Of a stretch of 64,000 nucleotides of DNA, positions 1 to 8,594 are shown one piece after another. How positions within the stretch are numbered: position 1 is the first letter of the stretch; every line of letters begins with the position of its first letter. Under the pieces are notes generated by a model, which made no database searches, was not told where the DNA came from, and saw nothing but the letters and a program-made list of their open reading frames with translations. The position numbers and the translations under genes are program-made. The DNA comes from Rhodanobacter denitrificans (GTDB lineage Bacteria > Pseudomonadota > Gammaproteobacteria > Xanthomonadales > Rhodanobacteraceae), in the NCBI GenBank assembly GCA_003241385.1, contig QFPO01000004.1:1-64000 (forward strand). The letters are read 5' to 3'.

Positions 1-114
1 CCCCAACTCGCTGGCGCTCAGACACGGGGCAGCTCTTCGGCCTGGACGACCTGCGATGCTCGGCTCGCTTTAGGCGCACCAACAGCCAAGAGCGAGAGCA
101 ACGGCAAACGGCAA

Positions 115-240
115 AAGCCACAGCCACAGCCACAGCCACAACCACAGCCACCAGCCAGAGCCAGAGCCGGAGTCGGAGTCGGAGTCGGAGTCGGAGTCGG
201 AGTCGGAGTCGGAGTCGGAGTCGGAGTCGGAGTCGGAGCA
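115..240. repeat. Adjacent hexamer tandem-repeat tracts
   Basis: Two kinds of period-6 repeat lie side by side. From about 115 to 150 the unit is CAGCCA (five near-perfect copies, one reading CAACCA), then a short AGCCAG/AGAGCC transition, and from 169 to 234 there are eleven perfect GGAGTC units followed by GGAGCA. The tract lies upstream of the CSLREA-type gene that starts at 373. The only open frames across it are low-complexity and have no coding support, so I read it as non-coding simple sequence. Copy number is likely to vary between strains. Bases 1-114 hold no gene I can support. Confidence 0.9.
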
Positions 241-372
241 TTCGATGAGAGCGGGTCGACGCGGCGATTCGGCAGATGGAAGACAAGATCTCCCTTGCGG
301 CTTGCGATTGGCGAGCCTGATGGCACCTGACGGTGCCGGCGTACGTGTACGGACGAGACTTCGGAGATCGTC

Positions 373-1947
373 ATGTCCGTCCTGCTGCGCGTGTCCGTGC
401 TGTATCTGCTGCTCGCATCGCTGTTCGATGTCTCGGCCGCGACGTTCGTCGTCACGCGCGGCGACGACCCGGCCCCCGGCGTCTGTGCGAGCGGCGACTG
501 CTCGTTGCGCGAGGCGCTCGACGCGGCCGTCGCCACGCCCGATGAGGACACGATCGTGCTCGGCACCGGCCAGTACACGGTCACGCGCGGTGTGCTGCCG
601 GTCTACGGCACGGTGCTGATCCAGGGCCAGAGCACCGCCGCGACGCGCATCGTCGGCAGCGGCGATTTCGATTTGCTCGCGGTCACGCCGTTCGGCGCGC
701 TGACGCTGGACGCGATGACGCTGTCGTCGCAGCGGCAGGCGGCCACGTTCGACAGCGGATCGATCGTGCTGCGCTTCGTCGAGGTACCCGCCGGCGGCGG
801 CGGAATCTCCGGAACGTCCGGCAGCGGACCGGCCTCGGTACGCGTCGAGCACAGCGTGCTCGGCGATCCGCTCGCCTGCGAGTGCGGCGCCGGATCGGTC
901 CGCGCCAGCGACAGCACGCTCGACAGCGTGCTGGTCTTCAACGGGAGTGCCGATCTCGTGCTCGATCGCGTCGACGTGGCCGGGCCGGCCGATGTGCCTT
1001 ACGGCATCGCGTTCACGACCAGCGGCACGGCCACGATCCGTGACAGCGTGATCCGCGATCAGGCTGCCCCGCTCGCGCTCGACGGCGCCGGCGGCGACGT
1101 GCGGATCCGCCGCACGCGCTTCCTCGGCAATACCGGCCCGCTGTACGGCCGTCGCGACGGCATGGTCTGGATGGAGGACGTCGAGTTCCGCGACAACGTG
1201 GTCGACGACGAGGGCCTCGCCGACGGCCACCCGTCCGTGCTGCTGGCGCAGAGCGAGACCGCCTGGCGCATTTCGCGCGCGCTGTTCACCGGCAATCGCG
1301 GCGGCGGCGGCTCCGCTGCCGACCGGATCGGCTCGACCGTCCGCGTGCTCGCCGGCGGCAACGTCACGATGAGCGACGTCACGTTCTACGACGAGACCTT
1401 CCGCAGCGGCGTCGTCAACGGCGTCGGTCACGCGATCGGCGTCGACACCGCCGGCGAGGCCGCGATCCTCTGGCTGTTCAACGCGACGCTGCGCGTCGGT
1501 CCTGCCGTGCCGTCCAATGCGGTCGCCTCGCTGATCGCGGCGCGCGGCAGTGCCGCCAACGTGCGCGTCTTCAACAGCATCCTGCACGGCAACTGCGCGT
1601 TCGCGAGCGGTGCGGTGATGTTCCAGGCCGAGGGCGACATCGAATCGCCCGGCAACAGCTGCCAGCTGCCGGCCGCTGTCAACAGCGTATCGGTCGCGCC
1701 GACGGATCTGTTCCTCGGCCCCCTGGCCGACAACGGCGGCTTCACGCGGACGTTCCTGCCGACCCGCTACAGCCCCGCGGTCGACCACGCGGCGACGACC
1801 TGGTGCAACGTCGCCGGCGCGATCTTCTCGCGCGTCGACCAGCGCCGCTTCGTACGGCCGGCCGGATCGGGCTGCGACAGCGGTGCGGCCGAGTCCGATT
1901 CGGTATCCGACGTGATCTTCGCGACCGGGACCGACGTCACGGCGTGA
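373..1947 (+). CDS. Exported CSLREA / choice-of-anchor Q beta-helix protein
   Basis: Predicted secreted or surface protein of the CSLREA class, 524 residues, with no known enzymatic role. Residues 1-23 form a signal peptide (hydrophobic LLLASLF, cleavage near VSA). The class hallmark GDCSLREALDAA is at about residues 41-52. It is followed by short Gly/Val-rich strands typical of a right-handed parallel beta-helix, and near residues 446-475 by the choice-of-anchor Q signature (LGPLADNGG then SPAVDHA), closing in CDSGAAE. The last residues, DVIFATGTDVTA, look like a worn copy of the LFADGFE tail found on most exported proteins in this window. The ATG has GGAGA just upstream. The gene stands alone. 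Family placement is firm; function is unknown. Confidence 0.88.
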   Translation: MSVLLRVSVLYLLLASLFDVSAATFVVTRGDDPAPGVCASGDCSLREALDAAVATPDEDTIVLGTGQYTVTRGVLPVYGTVLIQGQSTAATRIVGSGDFDLLAVTPFGALTLDAMTLSSQRQAATFDSGSIVLRFVEVPAGGGGISGTSGSGPASVRVEHSVLGDPLACECGAGSVRASDSTLDSVLVFNGSADLVLDRVDVAGPADVPYGIAFTTSGTATIRDSVIRDQAAPLALDGAGGDVRIRRTRFLGNTGPLYGRRDGMVWMEDVEFRDNVVDDEGLADGHPSVLLAQSETAWRISRALFTGNRGGGGSAADRIGSTVRVLAGGNVTMSDVTFYDETFRSGVVNGVGHAIGVDTAGEAAILWLFNATLRVGPAVPSNAVASLIAARGSAANVRVFNSILHGNCAFASGAVMFQAEGDIESPGNSCQLPAAVNSVSVAPTDLFLGPLADNGGFTRTFLPTRYSPAVDHAATTWCNVAGAIFSRVDQRRFVRPAGSGCDSGAAESDSVSDVIFATGTDVTA

Positions 1948-1991
1948 ATGGCGCCCGGAGCGCGACGCGCCGATCGCATGAGCGCCTTCCC

Positions 1992-2017
1992 TACGGCGCC
2001 GTAAGAAATTTCTTACG
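1992..2017. promoter_or_regulatory. Two overlapping palindromes before a metallothionein-like gene
   Basis: TACGGCGCCGTA (1992-2003) overlaps CGTAAGAAATTTCTTACG (2000-2017); both are perfect inverted repeats. They lie about 100 bases upstream of the metallothionein-like gene at 2118. The outer CGTAA...TTACG arms recur, with one base less spacing, upstream of the second metallothionein-like gene (8151-8169), which suggests a shared operator. The binding protein is unknown. Confidence 0.5.
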
Positions 2018-2117
2018 TGACTGCGCGCTGCACGCCTCTTGCGAGAGAGCCGCTACAGGCCGACGCGATTCAGCCCGACAGGCGCATAACCGGATCACAG
2101 CCGACCGGAGAACCGCC

Positions 2118-2285
2118 ATGCAGATCGAACAGCATCACAAGTGCGCACATGCGCCGTGCCGTTGCCAGGTGTCGACCGATACCGAGTACTGCTCCGACCA
2201 CTGTCGCGAGCACGAGCACGAGGTCGGCGAGAGCTGCGGCTGCGGTCATGCCGATTGCAGCCCGTCGCCGGCCGCCGGTGTCTGA
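2118..2285 (+). CDS. Small metallothionein-like metal-binding protein
   Basis: A 55-residue cytoplasmic protein, likely to chelate Zn, Cd or Cu. Eight Cys at 9, 14, 16, 25, 29, 40, 42 and 47 plus several His fit the bacterial metallothionein (SmtA/BmtA) layout: KCAHAPCRC matches SmtA KCACEPCLC with one Cys changed to His, followed by YCSDHC and CGCGHADC. The ATG is preceded by GGAG. A paralogue with the same spacing C-x4-C-x-C-x8-C-x3-C...C-x-C-x4-C lies at 8274. Overlapping palindromes at 1992-2017 may carry metal-responsive control, which is inference. The 297 bases after it, up to the next gene, hold nothing recognisable. Confidence 0.82.
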   Translation: MQIEQHHKCAHAPCRCQVSTDTEYCSDHCREHEHEVGESCGCGHADCSPSPAAGV

Positions 2286-2582
2286 CGGCGCGACAGGACC
2301 CCGTTCCGGCACGAAGCTGCGCGTCCATGCGGCGATCGAGACCGATCGGTCATGCGGAGAAGAGCATTGTCTTCGTGACGTCGCTGTGGCACCGCAATCC
2401 CATCCGCCCGCCGCGATTGTGTATCCGCATGGTGGCGGGCGGATTGGGGCGCCTTGCTCGAGCCTCGCTGAAATCCGCGTTTGATGCGACGCGGATCTCC
2501 GCTTCTGTGCCGGCGCCATCGGGTTCGCAACCGTAGTGCCGTCCGCATCGAGGCTCCTGTACGCGCACGCGGCACTCACGCT

Positions 2583-2981
2583 CTATGGGACGCGCTCGAA
2601 CATGCCCTCGTCGCCCGCCGCCTGCAGGCGCCGCCAGTAGCCGCGCGCCTGCGCGAGATGGGTCTTCGGACGGTCGAGGAAGTAGACCAGCGACGTGCCG
2701 CTCGCGAAGCAGTAGCGCCGGCCGTCGTCCGGATCGACCCAGTTGAGCGAGCAGTCGGCCTGGATCCGTGCGCCGACCGCAAGGCCGTAGACGTCGTAGC
2801 GGTCGAACTCCGCGTCCATCGTCTTGGCCGGCACGGCGGCCTTCCAGATGCCGCCGGCATGAGCACGAACGGCGCCGGCCTGGCCCGGCCGCTGCGCTGC
2901 GGTCGCCTCGGAGGCGTCTGCACCCGCGGTCCCTGCGATCATGAGCGGCCAGGCGACGGCGAGAACGAGCCAGGTCTTCAT
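2583..2981 (-). CDS. Exported protein of unknown function
   Basis: A 132-residue protein. Residues 1-20 make a clear signal peptide (MKTWLVLAVAWPLMIAGTAG), so the product is periplasmic or secreted. The mature part has two Cys, in DCSLNW and RRYCFASG, and a stretch RYCFASGTSLVYFLDRP that loosely resembles a YHS-type metal-binding fold, but the match is too weak to name a family. I chose the Met at 2981 because the signal peptide starts there; the longer upstream frame is Arg-rich and implausible. No strong ribosome binding site is visible. It is convergent with the metallothionein-like gene and divergent from the nucleotidyltransferase gene. Confidence 0.68.
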   Translation of the reverse strand: MKTWLVLAVAWPLMIAGTAGADASEATAAQRPGQAGAVRAHAGGIWKAAVPAKTMDAEFDRYDVYGLAVGARIQADCSLNWVDPDDGRRYCFASGTSLVYFLDRPKTHLAQARGYWRRLQAAGDEGMFERVP

Positions 2982-3217
2982 CGCGGCAGTCCAGTGGCGC
3001 GCGCAACGTCGGCGCACGGTCGATCCCACCACCAACCGGCAGCCGGCGCAACCGTGAAGACCAAGAACCGGCAGGCGACTGGACATCCGCATCGCTTCGG
3101 TAATGCGTCGCCACCTCCGCACCGTATCGGCGAGCGGGCGCCGGCGCCCCTTCCCGTCGCCTGCATATCGGTGGTCGAATCGGCGATGTCCGTTCCTGCC
3201 TCGACCCGACGGTGCCC

Positions 3218-4033
3218 ATGACTCTCGAGCTTCCGCAGCCCCAGTCCGACATGCTGGCCGCCTTGAGCCACGCCTTGCGCGCCGACGCCCGCATCGAGGC
3301 GATTCTCGGCGCGGGCTCGCTGCTCGATGGTGCATTCGATGCGCACTCGGATCTCGATCTCGTCGTCGTGGTCCGCACCGATGCCTATGCCGACGTGCTG
3401 GCGACACGCCGCGCGATCGCCGCGACGGCCGGACCGCTGCTCGCCGCGTTCACCGGCGAGCACGTCGGCGAACCGCGCCTGCTGATCGCTCTGTATGGTC
3501 CGCCGCTGGTGCACGTCGATCTGAAGTTCGTCACCGTCGACGCGCTCGACGCGATGGTCGAGCGACCGTGCCTGCTGTGGGCGCGCGACCCGGATGCCGT
3601 CGCCGCGCGGCTCGCTGCCGCACAGGTCACCTGGCCCGAGCGCGATCCGCAATGGTTCGAGGACCGCGCCTGGATCTGGCTGCACTACGGCGCGACCAAG
3701 GCCGCACGCGGCGAGCTGTTCGAGGCGATCGGCATGCTCGCGTTCTTCCGCGAGCAGGTCCTGGGCCCGATGCTGCATCGGAACGCGGGCCGCCGGCAGC
3801 GCGGCGTACGCCGCATCGAGTCGTCCGAGGCCACGGCCGCTCTGAGCGCGACGCTGGCCGGCCATGATCGCGACGCCGTCAGGGCCGCTCTGGCGGCTTC
3901 GGCGGCGCTGTATCTCCAGCTGCGCGCGGCGGCACCGCCGGCGCAACCGGTCGTGCAGATGCCGCAGGCACTGTCTGCGCTTCTGGCAGAGGGTATGACG
4001 CCAGACTCGGTGACGCCGGCACGCGGCCACTGA
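3218..4033 (+). CDS. Nucleotidyltransferase-fold protein
   Basis: A 271-residue cytoplasmic protein with an N-terminal nucleotidyltransferase domain of the Pol-beta/aminoglycoside-adenylyltransferase superfamily. The GAGS motif is at about residues 31-34 and the metal-binding SDLDL at 44-48 (Asp45 and Asp47), with a likely third acidic position in HVDLKFV. The rest is helical (WFEDRAWIWLHYGATKAARGEL), as in kanamycin-nucleotidyltransferase-like proteins. The substrate cannot be read from sequence: antibiotic adenylylation is possible but unproven. A GTG two codons upstream is the alternative start; I prefer the ATG. Its stop codon lies inside the inverted repeat at 4030-4043. Confidence 0.75.
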   Translation: MTLELPQPQSDMLAALSHALRADARIEAILGAGSLLDGAFDAHSDLDLVVVVRTDAYADVLATRRAIAATAGPLLAAFTGEHVGEPRLLIALYGPPLVHVDLKFVTVDALDAMVERPCLLWARDPDAVAARLAAAQVTWPERDPQWFEDRAWIWLHYGATKAARGELFEAIGMLAFFREQVLGPMLHRNAGRRQRGVRRIESSEATAALSATLAGHDRDAVRAALAASAALYLQLRAAAPPAQPVVQMPQALSALLAEGMTPDSVTPARGH

Positions 4034-4043
4034 TCAAGATCAG
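4030..4043. promoter_or_regulatory. FNR-like inverted repeat CTGATC-AA-GATCAG
   Basis: A perfect inverted repeat overlapping the stop codon of the nucleotidyltransferase gene. Its core TGAT-CAAG-ATCA is one base per arm short of the FNR/Anr consensus TTGAT-N4-ATCAA. It lies about 200 bases upstream of the membrane-protein gene at 4237. It may be a regulator site or chance. Confidence 0.3.
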
Positions 4044-4069
4044 CCACACGCATCGTCAAGAACAATGGG

Positions 4070-4090
4070 AATGCACTTTCCCGGTGCATT
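4070..4090. terminator. Intergenic hairpin AATGCAC-N7-GTGCATT
   Basis: A perfect 7-bp stem with a 7-base loop, 37 bases after the nucleotidyltransferase stop codon. There is no U-run directly after it, so it may be a terminator or an operator. Further on, GGCCAAG occurs twice (4121-4127 and 4134-4140) in an AT-richer stretch that probably holds the promoter of the next gene. Confidence 0.35.
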
Positions 4091-4236
4091 ACCGTGAAGG
4101 CGATGCTTCTTTCATTTTACGGCCAAGTTTTATGGCCAAGATTGAGATACGCTCACCACCTGCCATCGGTTACCGCAGCGCCGCGCGCGTCGGCGCGCCA
4201 TAACTTGCCGTCGCCATCGACTTTCAGGGGGTCGTC

Positions 4237-5310
4237 ATGGAAAGCATTCCCGCCAGTATTACGCTGGACGGTGGAGAGCAGGAGTATCTCGACTCCAGGA
4301 TGCGCGATCTCGAACGCGCCTCGGAGCGATCGCGCTGGTTCTATTTGGTCACATCACTGATCTCACTGCTGCTGATCTCGGTTTCCTACAACCAGTTCAT
4401 CTCCTGGTCGCGACTGATGGCTGACGGAACCCGCCACGTGAGCGTGGTCGCGAATGCGGATCGTACCCGGAGCACTACGGCGCCCGGCACTTTCGAGGAT
4501 GTCCCGAAGGCACCCGCCCAGGACCATTGTGAGGAGAGGACATTCGCCGAGTTCAACGAGAAGTGCTGGCCCGACCAAATGACCTTGTTGCAGATGAAGG
4601 AGTGGGTCTCCGGGCTGCAGTTCGACCTGCCGTACCTCGGCGGCCGATTCAGCGCCTCCGATGCCGGCATCGTGGGTGGGATGCTGCTGCTGATCGCTAG
4701 CCTGTGGGGTTATTTTGCGCTCAAGCGTGAAAATCACATTGTCTACTTCCTCATCAAGGACGTTGCCGAATTCCAGTTCAGCGAGGAGGCGAGGTTCTAC
4801 GTCAGAAATCAGCTCTATGCCACGCAGCTCTTCATCGGCAATCACACCCGCCCTTTCAAGTCGGACAACATCCTCGACCCCAGTTACAGACTCTATTTGA
4901 AGTACAAGGAGAAGGAACGAAGCAAGGTCGTCAAGCGGATCAAGGAAGCGCTCACGTTCGTAGCGGCCAACATCGTCTTTGGCCTTCCTGCACTGGCGCT
5001 GCTGGGCGTGCTGATCGTCGACGCCTCTTCACTGAAGTACAGCTCGCCTTTTCGCGCGAGCACCGAACCGCTGATTCGTGTGCTCGCCGAGAAGGGCTTG
5101 CTTCACCAAGCGTACGGTCGATTGGCTGCCTCGGCGCTGCTGCTGGCAATCGTGGCGCGGATTACCTATCTGGCATTCAAGTACCAGATGGGCACGATCG
5201 ATCTGGTCCGCCTCTCCGGCAAATGGAAGTACCCGGTCGTCAACTTCAGGGCAGAGCCCGACAACCTGCGAGATGGGCATACGACCGATTCCACACCACC
5301 TCCGTCGTGA
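4237..5310 (+). CDS. Multi-pass membrane protein of unknown function
   Basis: A 357-residue inner-membrane protein with about four predicted spans: residues 33-53, 146-165, 250-270 and 300-320. Between the first two spans lies a roughly 90-residue loop with two Cys (DHCEER and EKCWPD) that could form a disulfide outside the cytoplasm. Between spans 2 and 3 is a charged, helical section ending in KYKEKERSKVVKRIKEAL, probably cytoplasmic. I do not recognise the family. The ATG follows AGGGGG. Base composition is visibly less GC-rich than most of the window, which may reflect recent acquisition. Confidence 0.75.
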   Translation: MESIPASITLDGGEQEYLDSRMRDLERASERSRWFYLVTSLISLLLISVSYNQFISWSRLMADGTRHVSVVANADRTRSTTAPGTFEDVPKAPAQDHCEERTFAEFNEKCWPDQMTLLQMKEWVSGLQFDLPYLGGRFSASDAGIVGGMLLLIASLWGYFALKRENHIVYFLIKDVAEFQFSEEARFYVRNQLYATQLFIGNHTRPFKSDNILDPSYRLYLKYKEKERSKVVKRIKEALTFVAANIVFGLPALALLGVLIVDASSLKYSSPFRASTEPLIRVLAEKGLLHQAYGRLAASALLLAIVARITYLAFKYQMGTIDLVRLSGKWKYPVVNFRAEPDNLRDGHTTDSTPPPS

Positions 5311-5517
5311 GTATCGTCGGAAACCCGTCCCCGGCACGCTGCCGGACTTGAACACTGCGAGGACGGCGGCCGGCACTGGACTAGGCAGGACTTGCATCGT
5401 CGCGGTCTGCCGGCGCCATCTTCCGGAGGCTCGGCACTTCACCTGTGTGCCGTATGTCTCCCTTTCCTGCCGTTGTGCGCTTGTCGTCCTCGTCACCCCC
5501 GTTCGAGGACATTCGCC

Positions 5518-7569
5518 GTGTCGCACTACCCTGCTTCTCGCTCTTCCTGGCGTCTCCTGCCTTGCCTGACGCTGCTCGTGCTGCCGGCCGCCGAGGCGGC
5601 CACGCGCGTCTGGCCGTCGGCAATCTGCACCGGCAGCTTGCAGGCCTGCATCGACGGGGCCGCGGCCGGTGACCGGGTCGAGGTCGACTGGCTCGCACCG
5701 ATCGAGGAAGACATCGCGATCAGCCGTGCCCTGACGCTGACGGCGGCGGGTCAGCGCATCCGCTTCGCCGGCGGCCGTTCGGTGACCGGCCAGCTCGGCA
5801 GCGGCGTCAGCGGCACGGTGGCAATCAGCCGCATCGACCTCAGCGATGCGGAGCTCAGCCTGCGCAAGAGCGGCGCAGGCCTGGCGGTCTTCGTCGTCGA
5901 GGACGTGCACGTCGAGCGCAGCCTGACCGGCGGCAACGGCCGGATCGCCGTGACCGCCGACAGCGGCGGCACCGTCAGCGCGACGCTGAGCGGCAACCGC
6001 GTACGCGGCCTGCCTTCGTCGATCAACGGCGGCCTCCTGGAACTGACCGCCAGCGGCGGTTCGCTCGACGCCTGGGTGACCGGCAACGCACTCACGCGCA
6101 ATGCCGACCCGCTCGCCCAAGGGGCGGCCGTGTTCGTCGATGCGCATGCCATCGGTGGCCAGCCCGGCGAGGCGACGGTACGTGTGTTCGGCAATACGGC
6201 CGAAGGCGCGTTCGGACGCGGCGCCTACACGTTCAGCGAGGGCCTGTTCAGCAGCACGCCCTCGATGCTGCGTGTATTCGCGCTCAGCAACGCCGCGACC
6301 GGCAGCGCGCCGGCGACCAGCACCGGCGTCAGCCTGATCGCCGGCAGCGGCACCATCGACGCGCACGTCTTCAACAATACGCTGGTCGGCGTACGCAACG
6401 GCATCTCCGCGACACGCTGGGACTCGGGTGCGGCGACGGCACGTGTCAACGGTTCGATCCGCAACAATCTGATCCAGGCGTCCGAGCGCGGCCTGGTCGC
6501 GACCGCCGCGCTGACGCCATCGCTCGACAACGACTACAACCTGATCGAAGCACCCGCCAATCTGGCGACGCCCGGCCCCAACACGCTCGCCGGTCCGGCA
6601 CGGCTGGTCGCCCGGCATGCGCCGCGGCTGCGGGCCGGCTCGCCGGCGATCGATGCCGGCGACGGTACCGGGCTGGCCAATGTGATCGTCGAGGCCGGCC
6701 TGCCGCCGCTCGACGCGGACGGACTGCGCCGCGTCAAGGGCATTCGCGTCGACGTCGGCGCCTACGAATGGGGCGACCTCGGCGGGCGTCACGCCGCGAC
6801 GCTCGACACCATCGAGAGCAACTGGACTCTGCTCGGCGGCCCGCTCGGTACGCCGTTCACGGCCGAACTGCAGGCCACACGCGTCTACAACTACGGCGGA
6901 CGCACGGTCGCGCCGTTTGGTCTGTATTACACGGCCGGCACCTGGGCGCTCTACAACGAGTCGGTCGCGCCGGTCCTGCCGGGCCTGCTCTGGAGCGTGT
7001 GGTCGCCGGCGAGCGGCACCGGACGCTTCTCGCATACCACGACGTCCGCCAACACGACGGCCTGGCGCACGCGGATCGACGACGGCGCAACCAACGGTCA
7101 GCCGGGACGGATTGTGCTGGTCGCGCACAACTGGACCGCCTCGCCGGTGTCGAACTACATCGACCATCCGCTCGGCGTCTACTACGACGGATCCGGCGCG
7201 GCGGGGCGCTGGCACATCGCCAATCTCGGCCAGGTCGCGCTACCGCTGAACTCGGCGTTCAACGTCTATGCGCAGCCGCCGAGCCCGAACGCGTTCCGCG
7301 TCGCCGCGATACCGGGACGGCAGCTCGTCGTGCTCGATCACCCGCTGCTCAATGGCATCCGCTGTGCCAATGCGCAGGTGACGCGCGTCACATCGGCGGC
7401 GAACCCGGGCCCGGCCGGCGGTTTCGACCTGGACTACGGTCTGGTCGACGGGCACTGGGGCATCTTCTCGCCGACGCCCTGGCCGGCCGATACCGCGTTC
7501 AACGTCGTCGTCGACCCGGCTCAGGTGTTCGAGTGCACGGACCGGATCTTCGCGGACGATCTCGACTGA
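5518..7569 (+). CDS. Exported beta-helix protein with three C-terminal YY..FNV repeats
   Basis: A 683-residue secreted protein. Residues 1-30 are a signal peptide (SWRLLPCLTLLVLPAAEA). The body to about residue 400 is a repetitive beta-helix of the CSLREA/choice-of-anchor Q kind, although the CSLREA hexamer itself is absent (CTGSLQACID is in its place); it closes with SPAIDAG...VDVGAYEWG. The last 260 residues hold three related strands repeats with the pattern G-x-Y-Y...W-x-I/L-x-N...P...FNV, as in HPLGVYYD...WHIANLG...AFNVYAQ, resembling the DUF7452-type repeat. The end, TDRIFADDLD, is the LFADGFE-type tail. I chose the GTG at 5518, with GAGGAC upstream, because the signal peptide starts there. 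Confidence 0.82.
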   Translation: MSHYPASRSSWRLLPCLTLLVLPAAEAATRVWPSAICTGSLQACIDGAAAGDRVEVDWLAPIEEDIAISRALTLTAAGQRIRFAGGRSVTGQLGSGVSGTVAISRIDLSDAELSLRKSGAGLAVFVVEDVHVERSLTGGNGRIAVTADSGGTVSATLSGNRVRGLPSSINGGLLELTASGGSLDAWVTGNALTRNADPLAQGAAVFVDAHAIGGQPGEATVRVFGNTAEGAFGRGAYTFSEGLFSSTPSMLRVFALSNAATGSAPATSTGVSLIAGSGTIDAHVFNNTLVGVRNGISATRWDSGAATARVNGSIRNNLIQASERGLVATAALTPSLDNDYNLIEAPANLATPGPNTLAGPARLVARHAPRLRAGSPAIDAGDGTGLANVIVEAGLPPLDADGLRRVKGIRVDVGAYEWGDLGGRHAATLDTIESNWTLLGGPLGTPFTAELQATRVYNYGGRTVAPFGLYYTAGTWALYNESVAPVLPGLLWSVWSPASGTGRFSHTTTSANTTAWRTRIDDGATNGQPGRIVLVAHNWTASPVSNYIDHPLGVYYDGSGAAGRWHIANLGQVALPLNSAFNVYAQPPSPNAFRVAAIPGRQLVVLDHPLLNGIRCANAQVTRVTSAANPGPAGGFDLDYGLVDGHWGIFSPTPWPADTAFNVVVDPAQVFECTDRIFADDLD

Positions 7570-7647
7570 GCGCGGTGCGGTGCGCGGCGTATCCGACCAA
7601 CCGGGCGGCCGCGTCGCACGGCACCCGATTGGCTCAGGCCGACCGGA

Positions 7648-7986
7648 TCACAGCGGCGGGAGACGGCTCTCGTCGGCAGCCTGCGTGTCGATCGGCGCCA
7701 TGTTCAGCCACTCGCCGCCGGACACGATGCGAAAGTCCGGCAGCCTGTCCTGATCGGCCAGACGCTGCAGCGCGCTCAGGACCGACCAGGCGGTACGTGC
7801 CGCGCGGGACTCGCTGCCGGCGCTGTCGACCTGCAGCTCGTACCAGACGAAGCCCTTGGGTGAGTCGATTGCCTTCCAGCGGTAGAGCGGACCGTCTGCC
7901 TGCATCAGCTCGTCGAGACCGTCGACTTCGTTGCCGATCTCGACGACGGCCATGCAGCGCCATGTGGGCGTTGTTTGAGGAGTCAT
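7648..7986 (-). CDS. Small protein of unknown function
   Basis: A 112-residue, soluble-looking protein (motifs MAVVEIGNEVDGLDEL, GFVWYELQVDS, FRIVSGGEWLNM) with no signal peptide or membrane span. AAGG lies a few bases upstream of the ATG. The amino-acid composition is balanced, unlike the Arg-rich antisense frames common in this DNA, which supports it as a real gene. No family recognised. It is convergent with the beta-helix gene ending at 7569. Confidence 0.62.
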   Translation of the reverse strand: MTPQTTPTWRCMAVVEIGNEVDGLDELMQADGPLYRWKAIDSPKGFVWYELQVDSAGSESRAARTAWSVLSALQRLADQDRLPDFRIVSGGEWLNMAPIDTQAADESRLPPL

Positions 7987-8150
7987 CGCCTTGGGTTCCC
8001 ATCAGCCCGAAGGATCACGTTCGGGAAAGACCACGGCTGCCGCGTACGAGTAGGCGATGGAGACGGCCCGAAGCGGGCAATCCTCCTGATCGTGGGGGAG
8101 GCTTGCTCGTAACGCGCGAGACAGGCGAGGTCTTACCATGCGCCGCGCAC

Positions 8151-8169
8151 GCGTAAATTTCCGTTACGC
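8151..8169. promoter_or_regulatory. Inverted repeat GCGTAA-N7-TTACGC before second metallothionein-like gene
   Basis: Six-base arms around an AT-rich centre, about 105 bases upstream of the gene at 8274. It shares the CGTAA...TTACG arms with the palindrome at 2000-2017, which stands in front of the paralogous gene. A further dyad, CGTGA-N6-TCACG (8184-8199), has the geometry of a CRP/Clp box but only part of its consensus. Confidence 0.45.
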
Positions 8170-8273
8170 CTGCCGGTCCGGTGCGTGAACCCGATCACGT
8201 TGTGTGACATGAATCCGACACGAGCAAGGGCCGATGCGCGATCTTCGCGGTTCGGCCACGGCGGGAGCGAACG

Positions 8274-8501
8274 ATGGCGGAGACGATGGCGACGAGCCGC
8301 TGCGGCCGCAACGGGTGTGGTTGCCTGGTCGACGACGGCCAGACCTACTGCAGCCCGCACTGCGCGAACGCCACCGCGAACACGCCACTCGCCGCGGTCG
8401 ACGACCGCTGCGGCTGCGGCCACGGCGGCTGCGATCACCAGCATGCGGCGACCGCCGACCTCGCGGCGGTGTTCGCGGCAGCCGACGAGCGCGAGCCCTG
8501 A
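8274..8501 (+). CDS. Metallothionein-like metal-binding protein (second copy)
   Basis: A 75-residue protein whose eight Cys (10, 15, 17, 26, 30, 46, 48, 53) follow the same spacing as the protein at 2118 except for a linker longer by five residues. Motifs CGRNGCGC, YCSPHC and CGCGHGGCDH match bacterial metallothioneins, so metal sequestration in the cytoplasm is the likely role. A roughly 20-residue Ala-rich acidic tail is extra. GGGAG stands upstream of the chosen ATG; the in-frame ATG four codons later has its GGAG too close. Inverted repeats at 8151-8169 may control it. Confidence 0.8.
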   Translation: MAETMATSRCGRNGCGCLVDDGQTYCSPHCANATANTPLAAVDDRCGCGHGGCDHQHAATADLAAVFAAADEREP

Positions 8502-8518
8502 GCCGGCTCCGCGATCTT

Positions 8519-8552
8519 CTCGCCGATCGGGCGCGCGACGTTTCTCGGCGAG
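8519..8552. terminator. Inverted repeat CTCGCCGA-N18-TCGGCGAG
   Basis: Perfect 8-bp arms between the convergent genes ending at 8501 and 8595. The position suits a two-way transcription terminator, but the loop is long and no T-run follows, so confidence is low. Confidence 0.3.
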
Positions 8553-8594
8553 CAGGATATGGCGGGCCGACAGGCGCCCTCCGTGCCGGCCGCT

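Noticed and set aside
1..75. Possible 3' end of a gene entering from the left edge
   Set aside because: All three frames are open or nearly so for this short span and none shows a recognisable protein end.
169..234. Regular repeats suggesting a CRISPR array
   Set aside because: The unit is six bases with no spacers; it is simple tandem repetition.
8184..8199. CRP/Clp-like dyad CGTGA-N6-TCACG
   Set aside because: The outer T/A of the TGTGA-N6-TCACA consensus are missing and such dyads are frequent in GC-rich DNA; mentioned only beside the neighbouring inverted repeat.
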